This document shows positions 45,806 through 56,143 of a stretch of DNA of 64,000 bases, piece by piece (the stretch's first letter is position 1; every line of letters starts with the position of its first letter). The translations under genes and the position numbers were made by a program. The notes below the pieces were generated by a model. That model did not search any database. It was not told the origin of the DNA and was given only the letters and a program-made list of their open reading frames with translations. Source of the DNA: Hyaloscypha bicolor E (taxonomy: Eukaryota > Ascomycota > Leotiomycetes > Helotiales > Hyaloscyphaceae); the NCBI RefSeq assembly GCF_002865645.1, contig NW_020194558.1, positions 2,322,014-2,386,013 on the forward strand, written 5' to 3'.

Positions 45806-46541
45806 TGTGGCGAGGGAGGAACTCGCTGGCACGCAGCAGCCTCGGAATACTGCCATTTCGTTTGGTAATACTTCATCTCACACGATATCAAGACCCTTTT
45901 CTCCCTCACTGGGGCTCGTGATATTCGGTACCCGAGGTGGCGCAGGTGACCTTCGAGACCGTGTTGTGTAAACCACAACTTTTATTGTTAATAGCTAATA
46001 ATGAAAATCTCTCTTTTGTACGCTCTTCTTCGGCGTGACTTAGCTTTCATGTGATAACCTCACTCAAGTTTATTATTAATTTCTCATGTGTCTTCTCTAG
46101 TCACGTGATGGGACTACGAATACACAACCATTATCTCCATCTCAGATGGGGTTTTGACCCTCTGAGAACTATTGGAGCTATATGTGATACTTCTAACTCT
46201 GTTTATCTAACTATTTTGATTGCGAAGACATTGATGAGTGAAAACTTTTGAAGTGTTGAGAGCGACTTCGACGCACGCGAAACAGTACAATCCGTAGATG
46301 GAATCACGATGCAAGAGCATAGCCATTCCGAATTCTGCACCAAAAGCAGAATATTTATTCCGAAATTTATGGTCTGGTAATTGGCCACATTCATTTGTCG
46401 CTCTCGAACAGGCGGGCCAAATATTTCGATGATGAGGGTAGCAACCCATCCGCCCAAATACACCCCTTGCGACCAATTTTGCAAATTTAATATACCACAC
46501 CTTCCAAACCCCAGTTCTAGACCACCCAGTACATAAAAAAT
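45806..46541. other. Intergenic
   Basis: AT-rich, nothing recognised. A minus-strand frame (47003-46203) is the shadow of the next gene. Confidence 0.4.
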
Positions 46542-47177
46542 ATGCGAAATCAAGAACTTGAAAGATATGCTCAAGAGCCAACTGAAATCCGAGTGCGACC
46601 TGCGCGGATTCCGAATGTAGGCGTCAAGCTTGATCTTATTACCAGCCTCTACGATAACGATTTGGCGGCAATGAAGCGACCCATCAGCGAAACTATTGCC
46701 AACATGACTTTCAAAGTTGATCCTTACGTTGAGTGGATGCAGCAGGACTTCGTGGAATATTTGGCTTGTAAGCGGACCGCTTGCCAGCAGAGGCAAGAAG
46801 CCATAAATAAGTGGGCTGATGAGCATAGAAGGTTCGGCGAGAGAGAGTATCGGAGTGGAGCGGCCAGGGAGAAGGTGACATATGAGGCCTTTGTTGAGGA
46901 TATGAATCGCGAGATTGCAGCTTTCAAACTTGAGCAGATGGCGAAGGGAGGTCAGGAGTCGGGTATGAGCATCGACAGCCATGGAGATAACGACGGTGGT
47001 CATGGTGTCAATTCTGGAGGGCCATTACTGGAGATAATTGATCGTATTAGAGAAGTAAGTTTCTTAGTGTAATTCAGATTGAATATCTCGACTGATCGAA
47101 CCTCCAATATCAAGTTCCTCATGGCAAAGAAGGACACAGCCAATGACGTCGCATCCATTTCCAAAGAGGCGTCATGA
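46542..47177 (+). CDS. Accessory protein of unknown function
   Basis: Two exons, 46542-47054 and 47115-47177, give 191 aa. The donor is GTAAGT, and the second exon (FLMAKKDTANDVASISKEAS) keeps the frame and ends in TGA. The protein is charged and mostly helical, with many Glu/Arg (YVEWMQQDFVEYLACKR, WADEHRRFGEREYRSG). A Gly/Asp-rich hinge (DSHGDNDGGHGVNSGG) precedes a short C-terminal helix. No known domain. It lies beside the SAP-domain gene in the same orientation, which may reflect a shared accessory origin. Confidence 0.6.
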
Positions 47178-48306
47178 CCATACCAAGAATGAGATAGGCT
47201 CCCCGGCATTCTTGACTTGGGTGTCCAGAGATCGAGGCAACTTTAGGCCTTAAGTGGGTTCATCCTAGGAGGGAATCTGATTATAGGGGTGTCTTCAGAC
47301 ATGACACTTTATAGGGCCTAGAATAGCACAAGGTGGTGGTTTCTTTACCACCAAGGAGAGCTTTTCATTCAGAATAGTGACCAGAAAAATGGCTTTTATC
47401 TCATGACTAAGAATTGCAAGTGCTCTAATGAATTATCTTCCTATTTATCCTGTTACAAGCAAACCCCACGGTCAAAGACACAGTGTTTGCAAGAAGAAGA
47501 GGTTCATTTGCCTTATGGGAATCAATAAGCATCTTTTCTCGCAAAAAATTTAGCCCTGTAAGTATTCTTCCCAAGCACGATTAGATAGTAAAATCTCCAG
47601 TAGTTACCCCGAAACAAAAAAAAACTAAAATGAAAAAAGTCCCCCGTCATACATTACGGAGTATGTGGACTCGGTCCTGCCCACCATTCTACGGAGTGCT
47701 GGTCTTGCCACCCAACGGCGGATTCGCAAGAGCGTCTAACCGGGCCACGTTGAGCACTGTTGACACTAGCTGTCCAGGCAGAACAAAGTGCGTACTGCCG
47801 GTAGCCAGCCCGTCTTGCGTAGCAAAATAAAATGGTACATAACAATTTTTTTCTTTTTGCCTTGCAGGCTAAATGAAACACACTGCACAATTCCTGCAGA
47901 ACGACCCGGTCCAAGTCCCTCCGAACGCCGAATCCATCCCAAGTCAAGAGCTGCTCAACCATAACTTCCCAGAAATTATGGGCGCAGTACTCATTAAATC
48001 CCATCCTACGCCGCGATACCGTCCTAAGCCAAGACCATTATTTCTTATTCAATGCCCCGAACTCCAAACCATTTTCAAGTGCACGCTGTCCCTATTGCCT
48101 GGTGGTAAGAAATGGGGGTTAGCATACTTGTTCAATTGCTGGAGTGGAATGTTCCAGGGCTGTGGGACATTGCGAGTAGTTCCAGCAGCTATTAGCCAAT
48201 GTTTGTTGAATGTCCCAAGAGTTATGGTACATTGGGAGCTGAATGTCCCCAACTGTGTAGGACATTGGAACTGACACTTAGAGAAGTTGAGACTTACTCA
48301 TCGACC
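47178..48306. other. Gene-free stretch with dyad repeats at its end
   Basis: No gene supported. The last part holds three imperfect palindromic units (see 48147-48270). Small open frames at 47630-47830 and 47873-48274 lack features. Confidence 0.45.
48147..48270. repeat. Three tandem dyad units GAATGTYCC...GGACATTG
   Basis: Units start near 48147, 48208 and 48240. Each pairs GAATGTTCC or GAATGTCCC with GGGACATTG, GTACATTGG or GGACATTGG after 8-9 bases. They read the same on both strands, so each unit is a small palindrome. Confidence 0.7.
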
Positions 48307-49206
48307 TCACCATCCCTTCTGACATCCACCAATCTTCCTATGTCTCGTTCCCTTCCCCTTATACTTGCGCTTTTTCATCTCAGGATCCTCCTTTACCAAC
48401 TCCTCAAACAGAAACTCCCAATGCTCAGCCCACCACTCCGGCTTCCACACAAAATACTCAACGCTCTTCCATTGCTCCCCTGCCACCCTCGCCAAACTCA
48501 AAAATCTATGCGTGGTCCGCTCATTGCTCTGTGCCTCCAACGGCGTCTTGGTCGGCTGAACAACGACTATTGTTTCGACATTATGCGTCTGGTATATTGC
48601 TTGTGGGTCCGAGTTGAGCACCTGGCAGCGGAGGATATTATGCTTTTGCGCATCGAAAGGAGTTTCGATGCCATTTTTGGGCAAGTGTATATGGCCGCCT
48701 GTGTAGATCATCCATTCTCTGGTACATCTTGGTATGCTCACGAATATGGAGTCGAGGGCGGGGTTGAAGTATACCTCTTCTCTGTCGATACCGCTCCGGT
48801 CCTTGACTTTGAATATTGTCTTGTAGGTCTTAAGGACTTGAGTGCGGGATTCGTGGGAGACATGGAGGGTGGTTGGGAGAGGCGTATGCAATTTAAATGT
48901 GGGTCTCTTTTTGATGTCGGCGTCCTTTGATGGGGTCGTAACGGTGATGCGGATTTCGTGAGGGGTGAAGTTATCGATGAGACGCCAGATCCGGATCCGG
49001 AGCCTAGATGGGAGGTCAGCCTTATTTCGCAATGGTCTAGAGGTACTGGGGGCAATGGAAGTGCCTTACTCGAGAGGCAGTTTTGGGAAGACTGTGAATA
49101 TGCGCGGAAAAGATGCAGGTGTCTCATTGTTCTGTGCAGGCTCTGTACAATGTGTAACTGAGATCTGAGCACTTGGTGGTGAGGGCGACGCGGTGTTTGA
49201 AGACAT
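48307..49206 (-). CDS. 2EXR-domain protein
   Basis: Two exons, 49206-49070 and 49003-48307, give 277 aa. The intron (66 nt; GTAAGG donor, GGCTGAC branch, CATCTAG end) joins FTVFPKLPLE to LRIRIWRLID, producing the 2EXR motif typical of this large fungal family. Then come TPLPTTLHVSHESRTQVL and YFNPALDSIFV, the usual follow-on motifs. It ends in a basic tail. The molecular function of 2EXR proteins is not known; expansion is common in Leotiomycetes and Sordariomycetes. Convergent or unrelated to its neighbours. Confidence 0.8.
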
Positions 49207-49655
49207 CTTTGCTTAAAGGAAGTACTTTGCAATGTTTTGTGGTTGGATGGAGAGGGAAAGGTGTGGATGTACCTTTGTCCTTTATATACTCGCTTCCGTT
49301 GAGTCCCCTGCCTCCCCTCCAAAGTCACAGCCTTGCATTTTCTTATTGTACACATTCCCGCCCTACAATGGGATTCATAGCTTTGCCATCTTATTGTACA
49401 GTTCCCTACTGTACAATGGGATTCACAGTTTCTTGAACCCGCCCATGTTAACAACAGTGGGTACAAGACCATTCCGTGTCCGCCCATAATCCAATAAGTA
49501 TCCCCATTCCGGAAGTTGTTATCCGTAGCTCGATATACAATGAATAATACTGGCAAGGTCCTCTCTGGTTCAATTGTTGAGACTCTCTGGAACATTTATT
49601 GCCTATTATTCAACAAATAAGATCAACATACCTGTCTACATCCGTCTATCGTAGT
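49207..49655. other. Intergenic with a short tandem duplication
   Basis: A 48-bp unit is duplicated at about 49342-49436 (CTTATTGTACA ... CTACAATGGGATTCA in the first copy, TGTACAATGGGATTCA in the second). It lies in the upstream region of the 2EXR gene. Nothing else seen. Confidence 0.55.
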
Positions 49656-50819
49656 CTACAACTTCGCCTCCTCCCTCTCCTCTTCCAACACCTCCGCCCT
49701 CTCCTTTACCTCCAAATCCCTCGGCCCCTCCCTCCCAAATCTCACAAGCACAACCCTCTTCTCATCGCCCCCTCTCCCACTCTCCTTCAATTCCGGTCCT
49801 GGCTTCTCAAGCCCCAACACGCTCCGCCCATCCCTCCCCATCAAAATCCCAATCGGACTCATGACCTTCTCGCCCCACTTTACGCCTTTCCCATCCCCTC
49901 CATCTCCTTGCAAGAACTCTCGGACTTTGTCCCGTTGGTCCTGTAACTCATTTGTCGAGGGCGAAGAGGAGGAGGAGAGAGAGGGAGAGAGGAAGGGAGA
50001 CAGGAGGTGTATAAGGTAAAACTGCGGCGGGAAAAGAATAATCTCATTCCTGCTCGCTTGTTCCAACCATATTTTACACGGCGCGAAAAGCGCAGCAGTA
50101 TGTTCTACCCCTCCATCTGAAGTCGGGACCGGAATCACAGATTTCGAGGCGATGTTTTTGGTGGGTCCGGTTTGAGCGAGAGGCAAGAAGTAAATATACA
50201 TCTGCGTCGTGAATCTCTTCGGAAGGTTCGTCGGCGTGATCCATCTCGTAAACGGTATAAGTCCATCTATCTTCTTATCAGTCTTTGATTTTCCTACCAA
50301 AGCAATCAGGAAAGGGGAAAACCTATGTCCACAACCCCACCACTCTCCTTCACCCATTCCCCAAATTTCAGCTTCCCAGCGTGAATCTCCTTCCTAGCTC
50401 GTTCCCTTTCACTCTCCTCGATTTCCAACAAAGAGGATGAATCGGAGTTCTTCTTCGCTAACAGGATCCCACTCTCCTCAAAACACTCCCTTATAGCACC
50501 CATCCTATAAGCCAGCCCATCTCTATGCCGCTCTGCATCTTTCGGGCCGGGAATCTCGCCGTCTTGCGAAGCACTTAGATTCCCGCCGGGGAATACGTGT
50601 GCTGAGGGGAAGGAAGACGATGTTCGCACTCGATGTAACAGGAGAATCTCATTCGAGGGGGAAATTAGGAGTATCCTAGGAGACGTTAGCTGAGATGGTT
50701 GGAAAGAGGGAGAAGGGGTATTACGAAGCACTAGGTCTGGGTTCTGCAACCTCTCTCTTGGGTCTCGATCCCGAAGACATGTATTGCTTCTCCAGATCTG
50801 GGCGAGGTGTCTTTGCCAT
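49656..50819 (-). CDS. NUDIX hydrolase, NUDT19-like
   Basis: Three exons, 50819-50725, 50675-50323 and 50266-49656, give 352 aa. Phases agree; introns are 49 and 56 nt with CTAAC and CTGAT branch sites. Residues ~32-50 read ILLISPSNEILLLHRV. The Nudix box is visible as FPGGN, then YRMGAIRECFEESGILL (REx2EExG core). An insertion between the G and the RE helix, plus LIPFTRWITPTNLPKRFTTQ after it, matches NUDT19/RP2p-type enzymes, which hydrolyse CoA or acyl-CoA, often in peroxisomes. The C-terminal residues EEAKL resemble a peroxisomal PTS1-like end (AKL), which fits. Start at 50819 chosen as the first ATG followed by family-like text. Confidence 0.85.
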
Positions 50820-51421
50820 GACGAGGGGACGTCCCGGGCAGGACAAGGCTGACGCTGGAAGCCTTCTAGTGAAATCCAGCGTGTAAGTGGCCCGTGGTAT
50901 GATGAGGGGATATATTCGTTTTGAAAGGGAGATGGTGCTACCGCCAGTCCATTGTCTCGAAGGGGTGCAACTCAGTCGTTTGAGATGCATTGGGCGGCAT
51001 TGGAATGGTTGTCATTCTGTGGTGGTGATTACTGACGTTGGGTTGGATTGCGGGGCTGAGAAATTCTGGGGTGCCGAGGTCCAGAAGTGTGGCCAAGAAG
51101 CAAGAAATGACACTGACAACCCCCCTGCATGCTAGCTGTTGTGTTGCCTCTCCCTCGAACACAAAATCTCGGGAGAAGGAAGCTATATACAACTCCAACT
51201 TTTCTTTTGGAGCGGTTGCCTACGATTTTAACCTTCTGGTCAATTTACTCAGCGGGCACTGTAGTCCTGAACCCTGATGATTGTTACCTGAAACGGTAAA
51301 GTGAACTCCCAGGGGAGTTTTTCGATTGCAGGCCTCATTTTTCCTAATCGCGTCTGATCTCAATTCTCTTTCCTGACTCGCTTTCCCCCCTCTACCATAT
51401 CTTCAAGGAAAGGGACTCAAG
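50820..51421. other. Divergent region between NUDIX and PaxB-like genes
   Basis: Shared upstream region. No gene recognised. Confidence 0.4.
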
Positions 51422-52463
51422 ATGGGCTCCAACGACATCCCCCCCTCCCACGTACCCTCTTACTTCATCCCCGTCTCTAATGCCCTCCTACAAACCGGCG
51501 GCGCCTTGTGGACACTCTGCTACATCCTGCTCGCCCACCGTTCCTTCCTTGACCGCTCCTACGGCATGCCATTATTTGCCCTGTCCTTCAACTTCGCATG
51601 GGAGCTCGTCTACGCACTTTTGATCGCCGAAACACCTCTAGAACGCATCGTATTCGCGATCTGGTTAATCTTAGATCTTGGCATGGTTTGTGGTATTTTG
51701 ATGTATGGGAAGGAGGAGTGGGACCATGCTCCACTTGTGAAGAGGAATTTGGGGAAGCTGTTTGCCGTGGGAGTGGTTTGGTGTGTGGTGGCCCATTGGG
51801 CGTTTGCGAGCTGGTGGGTTGAGAATGAAGTGGGCAAGAGGGAGGGGAAGTTTTATCGGGGGGTTGTGGGGGCTGACACTACGGAGTTGGGGTTTTGGAG
51901 TGCTACTGTGGCACAGACGAATTTGAGTGTTGCGAGCTTGGCGCAGTTGTTGATTAGGCAGCATACTGGCGGTGTGAGTTGGGGAGTTTGGTGAGTGATT
52001 TAAAAGAAGAGAGAAAGTAGATGTTAATGAGGTTTAGGGCTTCGAGGACTTTGGGATCGGTGATTGTAGGCGCTGGGGGAGAAACCCTTTCCTATTTCGA
52101 ACTGTTTCCTGTCTTTCTCCGGAGACAACGTCCTCTCCCGAAACAATTTTAATCTGGCAATGCTAACTCCCCCGTTACCTAGGGGTTGTATATAAACTAT
52201 GGGTGGATGTGGTATCACTGGAGAGAGGCTTATGAGTAATTTCTCTGGCTCCGAAAAAGTTTTCTGACGCTGATTTGCTTAGGTACTTCATGAACCCGTT
52301 TGCTGTTGTACTGTGGGTTACAGCTTTAATCTGTGACTTGATCTACCCCTTTGTGTTTGCACAAATCAGGAAATCGGAGAGAATATTGCTAGATGGAAGA
52401 AAAGTGGCTGGTGATAGCGTCAATTCTGGCAAGAAGAGAGTTTCATTTGACAAAGTAAAGTAG
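51422..52463 (+). CDS. PaxB-like integral-membrane terpene cyclase homologue
   Basis: Proposed exons 51422-51990, 52032-52065, 52183-52235 and 52283-52463 give 278 aa. The sequence has about seven hydrophobic segments and the family signatures YGMPLFALSFNFAWELVYAL (with the conserved Glu), EEWDHAPLVKRNLGKLFAVG, and a C-terminal DLIYPFVFAQIRKSER then DGRKVAG. These match the PaxB/LtmB/AusL group, which cyclises prenylated substrates in indole-diterpene and meroterpenoid pathways. Introns 1, 3 and 4 boundaries are supported by phase; the 34-nt exon is the least certain. No prenyltransferase, PKS or P450 gene lies near, so it is an orphan and may have another role. Confidence 0.72.
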
Positions 52464-52626
52464 GGGCAAAGAGCTTCAGAGCTTGATGTAGCCACCTTTT
52501 GTAATTCTCCGAGCATCTTGCTCATATTGTAGCCCCCGACAGCTCATGCGGCTGTATGCGCTGCCATCCTCTAAGCTAGATGACCTCCCTATGTACGCCT
52601 AACGCCATCCTAAATATCTCATCCAT

Positions 52627-53106
52627 CTAACCCTCCTCCGGATATAACGCATCAAGGTCCGGGTACTCGACATAAAACAACTCCTTCGCCTCTTTGTCCT
52701 CGTCATTCTCCACAAACGCAAACGCAATCTTACTCCCATCCTTGAGCCCCAAACTTCTCGGCGTCTCTATCATGCCTCCGCCCCTCGTGTCCAGCTCATC
52801 CCATCCTTTGCTCAGCTCATAAGGATCTATCGGAACACCGAGCACGATGTCTAGTATCGAATCGGGGATTTTTGTGGGGCTGGGAGAGTCGCTTCTTGAG
52901 AGACCGTCGGGGTAGCGCTCTTTGAGGATAACGAGGAGGTTGGTTTTAATGGTTGAGAAGGGTGTTAAGGGATCCGCGAAAAGGAGGACGGTGTATTTGC
53001 TGTATTTGAAGTGGAGGGTGAAAGCCGTGGCTTGGATCTCGTCGTCGTCTCGAGCCTAGATCTGTTAGAACATGAGGATTATAAAATATAGAATTCGTCT
53101 CACCAT
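52627..53106 (-). CDS. Small conserved protein, start codon alone in exon 1
   Basis: Two exons: 53106-53104, just the ATG, and 53055-52627, giving 143 aa. The donor (GTGAGA) follows the ATG directly, and TAG at 53056 ends a 48-nt intron. No other ATG lies in the open frame, so this is the only reasonable start. The protein reads ARDDDEIQATAFTLHFKYSK, then YTVLLFADPLTPFSTIKTNL, an ubiquitin-like-looking strand pattern, and LGVPIDPYELSKGWDEL. It ends acidic (YPDLDALYPEEG). I do not recognise a named family with confidence. It is divergent to the Tim17-like gene 155 bp away. Confidence 0.72.
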
Positions 53107-53261
53107 CTCGCCGACTTGTAAATGTCCCTTCTCTTATCGTAGGATGGAGCACACTGTGTTGGGGGAATCGAGCTTGGAAGGAGATGTGCAGCCTGACGAG
53201 TTCGGCTGAAATCCCCACGCGAAAAACACGTTCTCCCGTGACAGACCGGGTTTTGTGAGAC
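53107..53261. promoter_or_regulatory. Compact bidirectional promoter
   Basis: Only 155 bp separate the ATGs of two divergent genes. Both transcription starts and leaders must lie in it. Confidence 0.5.
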
Positions 53262-53985
53262 ATGGATCCTTCGCAGCCTTGTCCAACGTCCATCCTTTTT
53301 CCAACGTCAGTCGATACCGCCATGGCGAGCGCAATGGAGGAGGAGGAGCGCAAGAAATGGATCGAAATGAAGCGGGAGGAATACAGAGTGCTGAAGGAGA
53401 ATTCGAGGTTTTCTCTGCCCTGGGGCAAGCGTCTCCCCGTCGTGGCCTCACTCTCCTTCGTCGCCGGGATGGCGCTGGGTCTCTCCCACGGAAGCCAAAC
53501 AACAGGACTACGATTTCGGGCAGAGAATGCGCATAGGTTACCTACGACTCCGACGGGATGGTATCTCTATCACAAGAGCAAGAACTACAATATGGCGCTG
53601 GGTGGAGTGAAGGAGGGATTTAAGATGGGCGCCAAAGTCAGCTTTTGGACTGCGGCATTCTTCAGTGTGGAAGAGATATTCGATCGATATAGAGGGACGA
53701 AGGATTTCGTCAATACGGTCATTGCAAGTTTGTCTGTTGCTGGCGGCTTCAGTCTGTGGAGTATGCCACTCTCCCGCGGTCTTGACGCAGACACTGATTC
53801 GTACAGACCGCTTCCCAGTAACCACCGCAGCGAGAACGGCCAAGAGTGGATTGGCCATTGGGTTGGCATACGGGCTTGCTCAGGATGCAATAGGAGCCGC
53901 AAGGGGAAGGCGGCCAGGCTATGTGGACTTCATCTTGCGCGGAGGGAGACGAAAAGCGGCCATAGAGAAGAACGAAATGGCATGA
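53262..53985 (+). CDS. Tim17/Tim22/Tim23-like membrane protein
   Basis: Two exons, 53262-53760 and 53807-53985, give 225 aa. The intron is 46 nt (GTATGC, CACTGAT, TACAG), phase 1. After a charged N-terminus (EEEERKKWIEMKREEYRVLK) there is a hydrophobic segment (PVVASLSFVAGMALGLS). A Tim17-type core follows, with GAKVSFWTAAFFSVEEIFDR, RGTKDFVNTVIAS and a Gly-rich helix SGLAIGLAYGLAQDA. This resembles the complex I assembly factor TIMMDC1 branch as much as Tim17 itself. Probably in the mitochondrial inner membrane. A later ATG at 53322 is an alternative start. Confidence 0.7.
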
Positions 53986-54354
53986 TCAACACGAATGGAC
54001 CACGGTCGACCTGCTGATATTGCCTCCCCACTGCTGCAATCCAACCAAGACCGCTCTGGTGCAGAATGCTGCATTGAGCGCGGCGCTAGAGGGGGGTATT
54101 ATCAATTTATCAACAACAAAGGTGCGGCTTCCTTCGGTTCAGCCAGATAAGCTCTGAATGGCTGCGATAGCATCATCAAGATTGCCCCTCATTGACGAAA
54201 GGTACCTGTGTACGAGAACGCCGAAGTCGGTACATCCGTATTATTGAGCGCGTATTTAACATCGTCGTTGTCATCCCTTGAATTTCATCAAGTCGTCCAT
54301 ACTCAATTGCCACAATTCCCTTGGCGCAGTAGCTGCCGCCACCATTCCGCTGAC
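53986..54354. other. Intergenic
   Basis: Short gap holding the PRODH promoter. Nothing else seen. Confidence 0.4.
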
Positions 54355-55897
54355 ATGGCGGGGCCAACCAAGAGCGTCATGCTCTTCAAAAACACAAAGT
54401 CATTCACTGTTTCCTCCAGAACAATGTCGTCCCGAACATTTCCTCGTCAAGTGTCAATTACTTCAGACCATGGCTCAACAGAGAAATTCGATGAACCGCA
54501 AGTTCTGGCGCATCCTCCTCCCACAATTCCCAAAGCAGCTCCTCTCTCAATTCTCCCCCTGTCCTCAATCACCAGATCGTTGGCGATAACGTCAATTTCC
54601 TCCTCGCCTGTTCGTTAACCCCCCTTCTCCAATACACCAAGTTTCTAACTCCCTTCAGCTCCTCCTCGGCCCCTCACTAGCAATAATGTCCAGACTCGCA
54701 CACTCCACATCCCCCCTCCTCTCCCCCGACACCAACCTCTTCCTGCGATACTTCCTCAAACGAACCTTCTACCGGCAATTCTGCGCCGGCGAAAACGCCC
54801 TCGAAGTCAAACACACAGCCGACTCCCTAAAATCCATTGGCTTCAAAGGCGTAATCCTGGGCTACGCAAAAGAAGTAGTAATGGATGAGACACAAACGGC
54901 CTCCCTCTCCTCCTGCTCAGACACCAATTCCGAGACAGCAGAAGCCTGTATTCGTAACGAGATCATACCCTGGGCAAACGGCACCCTCGAGACTGTCCGT
55001 ATGACCGCACCCGGCGATTTCGTCGCCTTAAAATTTACAGGTGCAGGCAGCCAAGCTTTATACGACCTCTCGAACCAGAGGGATCCGTCACCTCCTCTCA
55101 GAGAAGCAATAGACTCCGTCTGCAACCTTGCCGCTGAGCGGGGCGTCCGGTTACTATTCGACGCAGAGCAGCAAGCAGTGCAAGCTGGCATCGACGCCTG
55201 GACTCTAGGATACATGCGCAAATACAACAAGCCCTCCCCTTCCAACAATGGGAAAGCAGTGATCTATGGAACGTACCAAGCATATCTAAAAGCCACACCT
55301 TCCGTCCTGGCCTCGCACCTCGCGACCGCACGTCAAGATGGCTTCACATTAGGCGTCAAGCTCGTGCGCGGTGCCTACCTAGGCTCCGATCCTCGTCATT
55401 TGATCTATGACACGAAAGCGCAGACAGATGCTGCGTATAACGGCATCGCCGAATCGCTGGCTCTCCGCTGCTACAACTCCATCCTCAAACCAGCTTCAGG
55501 AGAGAGTGAGGGGAAATATCCGGGAGTCAATGTCGTCTTAGCGGGACATAACCACACTTCAGTCCGCCGCATCCAAAGCCTCCGCACTTCCCAAGCCCAA
55601 CAGGGATTGCCACAGACCGAACTAGTCTACGCACAGTTGCAAGGTATGGCTGATGAAGTGTCTTGTGAGCTGGTGCAAGCTGGGATGGTTGAGGAGGGAG
55701 AGGGGATGAAGGTGGATGTCGATGTACCCAAAGCGTATAAGTACCTTGTGTGGGGGACGACGGGGGAGTGTATGAAGTATTTACTGAGGAGAGCGCAGGA
55801 GAATAGGGATGCGGTTGAGAGGACGCTGGAGGGGAGGAATGCGATGGCTGCGGAGCTGTGGAGACGGATGAAGAGTGCTATTAGGCTGGGCCCTTAA
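54355..55897 (+). CDS. PUT1: Proline dehydrogenase, mitochondrial
   Basis: Two exons, 54355-54609 and 54659-55897, give 497 aa. The donor GTTCGT is unusual, but the CTAAC branch, the TTCAG end and the joined text (SITRSLAITSISSSP then LLLGPSLAIM) support it. The N-terminus is Ser/Arg/Lys-rich, as for a mitochondrial presequence. The PRODH barrel shows in FYRQFCAGENALEV, GFKGVILGYAKEVV, VRLLFDAEQQAVQAGID, GVKLVRGAYLGSD, and YAQLQGMADEVS. The enzyme oxidises proline to pyrroline-5-carboxylate with FAD, passing electrons to the respiratory chain; yeast PUT1 and Aspergillus prnD are counterparts. The start could also be the ATG at 54379. No prn-cluster neighbour is present. Confidence 0.9.
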
Positions 55898-56143
55898 TTG
55901 GACGAAGGATGTATATTGGCCTTTGGACAAGAGAGTACATAGGGAGAGAAAGGCATCGGGTCTTGAGATGATGAGATGAGAGATGATTACGATGATGGGT
56001 TACGGCTTAGACAGACTGCATAGCATAATAGCGTCTAGAAAGCATTCGGTATTCCGAGCCCATCTTTCTTCATATAATTCAAGCGAAACAGCAATTCGTA
56101 TTCAATGCAATATTCAAAGCTCTTCATACTCGTTATCTATTCA

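Noticed and set aside
46203..47003. 266-codon minus-strand frame at 46-47 kb
   Set aside because: Shadow of the spliced plus-strand gene, which has good splice signals at its 3' end.
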